DNA of 22,787 nt from an uncultured Clostridium sp. (lineage in GTDB: Bacteria > Bacillota > Clostridia > Christensenellales > CAG-138): positions 1 to 22,787 of the forward strand of contig UQNF01000028.1 of the NCBI GenBank assembly GCA_900542285.1, written 5' to 3'. The first letter of the stretch is position 1; each line of letters opens with the position of its first letter. Positions 22,697 through 22,787 of the stretch are shown piece by piece. The notes beneath the pieces are model-generated. The model saw only the letters and a list, made by a program, of their open reading frames with translations, was not told the DNA's origin and made no database searches. The translations under genes and the position numbers were made by a program.

Positions 22697-22736
22697 ATAT
22701 TTGTCGCTAAAACCGAACTTATTGTCTTGTTAAAGC

Positions 22737-22787
22737 GTCAAGCATAGGTGACACATTTCCTCTCAAGAGAGCAGTCAAGGGTAGGTG
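22737..22787. repeat. Pair of 14-nt direct repeats at the right edge
   Basis: GTCAAGCATAGGTG (22737-22750) and GTCAAGGGTAGGTG (22774-22787) match at 12 of 14 positions and start 37 nt apart. CTCTC and GAGAG arms with an AA centre (22760-22771) lie between them. The second copy ends at the window edge and may continue. Their role is unknown. Confidence 0.5.

Noticed and set aside
1..22787. CRISPR array, insertion sequence, prophage, tRNA or rRNA
   Set aside because: No regularly spaced repeats, transposase or integrase proteins, or recognisable RNA gene sequences were seen on either strand.

Overview
The window is a densely packed chromosomal segment of a spore-forming Clostridia-type Firmicute. 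Every supportable gene lies on the minus strand, so transcription runs from high to low coordinates. The evidence is a complete spoIIIA operon, spoIVB at the left end, a YlmC/YmxH gene, strong Gram-positive Shine-Dalgarno sites, sigma-A promoters with 17-18 bp spacers, and the Firmicute gene order folD-xseA-xseB-ispA-dxs-tlyA-nadK-recN-spoIVB. Base composition looks moderate (mid-40s % GC by eye). I see no tRNA, rRNA, CRISPR, transposase or phage gene.

Layout in transcription order. (1) 22787-19879: a promoter with dyad symmetry, then a two-gene unit made of a CAT/E2-fold acyltransferase-like protein and an acyl-CoA synthetase-like AMP-binding protein, closed by a hairpin terminator. This is the only accessory-looking part. 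(2) 19878-18168: ylmC (possible sigma-E promoter), then nrdR (own sigma-A-like promoter) and pgeF, which overlaps nrdR by 1 nt. (3) 18167-12826: an unrecognised polytopic membrane protein whose ribosome binding site lies inside an 11-bp hairpin, a second strong hairpin, then spoIIIAA to spoIIIAH, encoding the mother-cell half of the feeding-tube channel. SpoIIIAF is reduced to its two membrane helices. (4) 12803-9947: promoter, Gls24/Asp23, AmaP, DUF2273 protein, NusB and a TsaD-like M22 protein, ending at a clear terminator. (5) 9912-62: promoter, then folD, xseA, xseB, ispA, dxs, tlyA, nadK, recN and spoIVB, with gaps from overlapping to 72 nt. The downstream neighbour of spoIVB is usually spo0A, which would lie just outside the left edge.

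Functionally, unit 5 joins one-carbon metabolism (FolD), DNA repair (XseAB, RecN), isoprenoid precursor synthesis (Dxs, IspA), NADP supply (NadK) and rRNA methylation (TlyA) to the SpoIVB protease that signals from forespore to mother cell. Unit 3 supplies the channel needed for late forespore development. Unit 4 is an envelope-associated Asp23/AmaP module with a transcription antitermination factor. Most of the window is conserved core. The points worth a second look are the minimal SpoIIIAF, the hairpin-sequestered membrane gene, a FolD with an altered catalytic lysine position, and the acyltransferase/acyl-CoA synthetase pair whose acyltransferase lacks the usual catalytic histidine. I found no clearly novel defence or mobile system.
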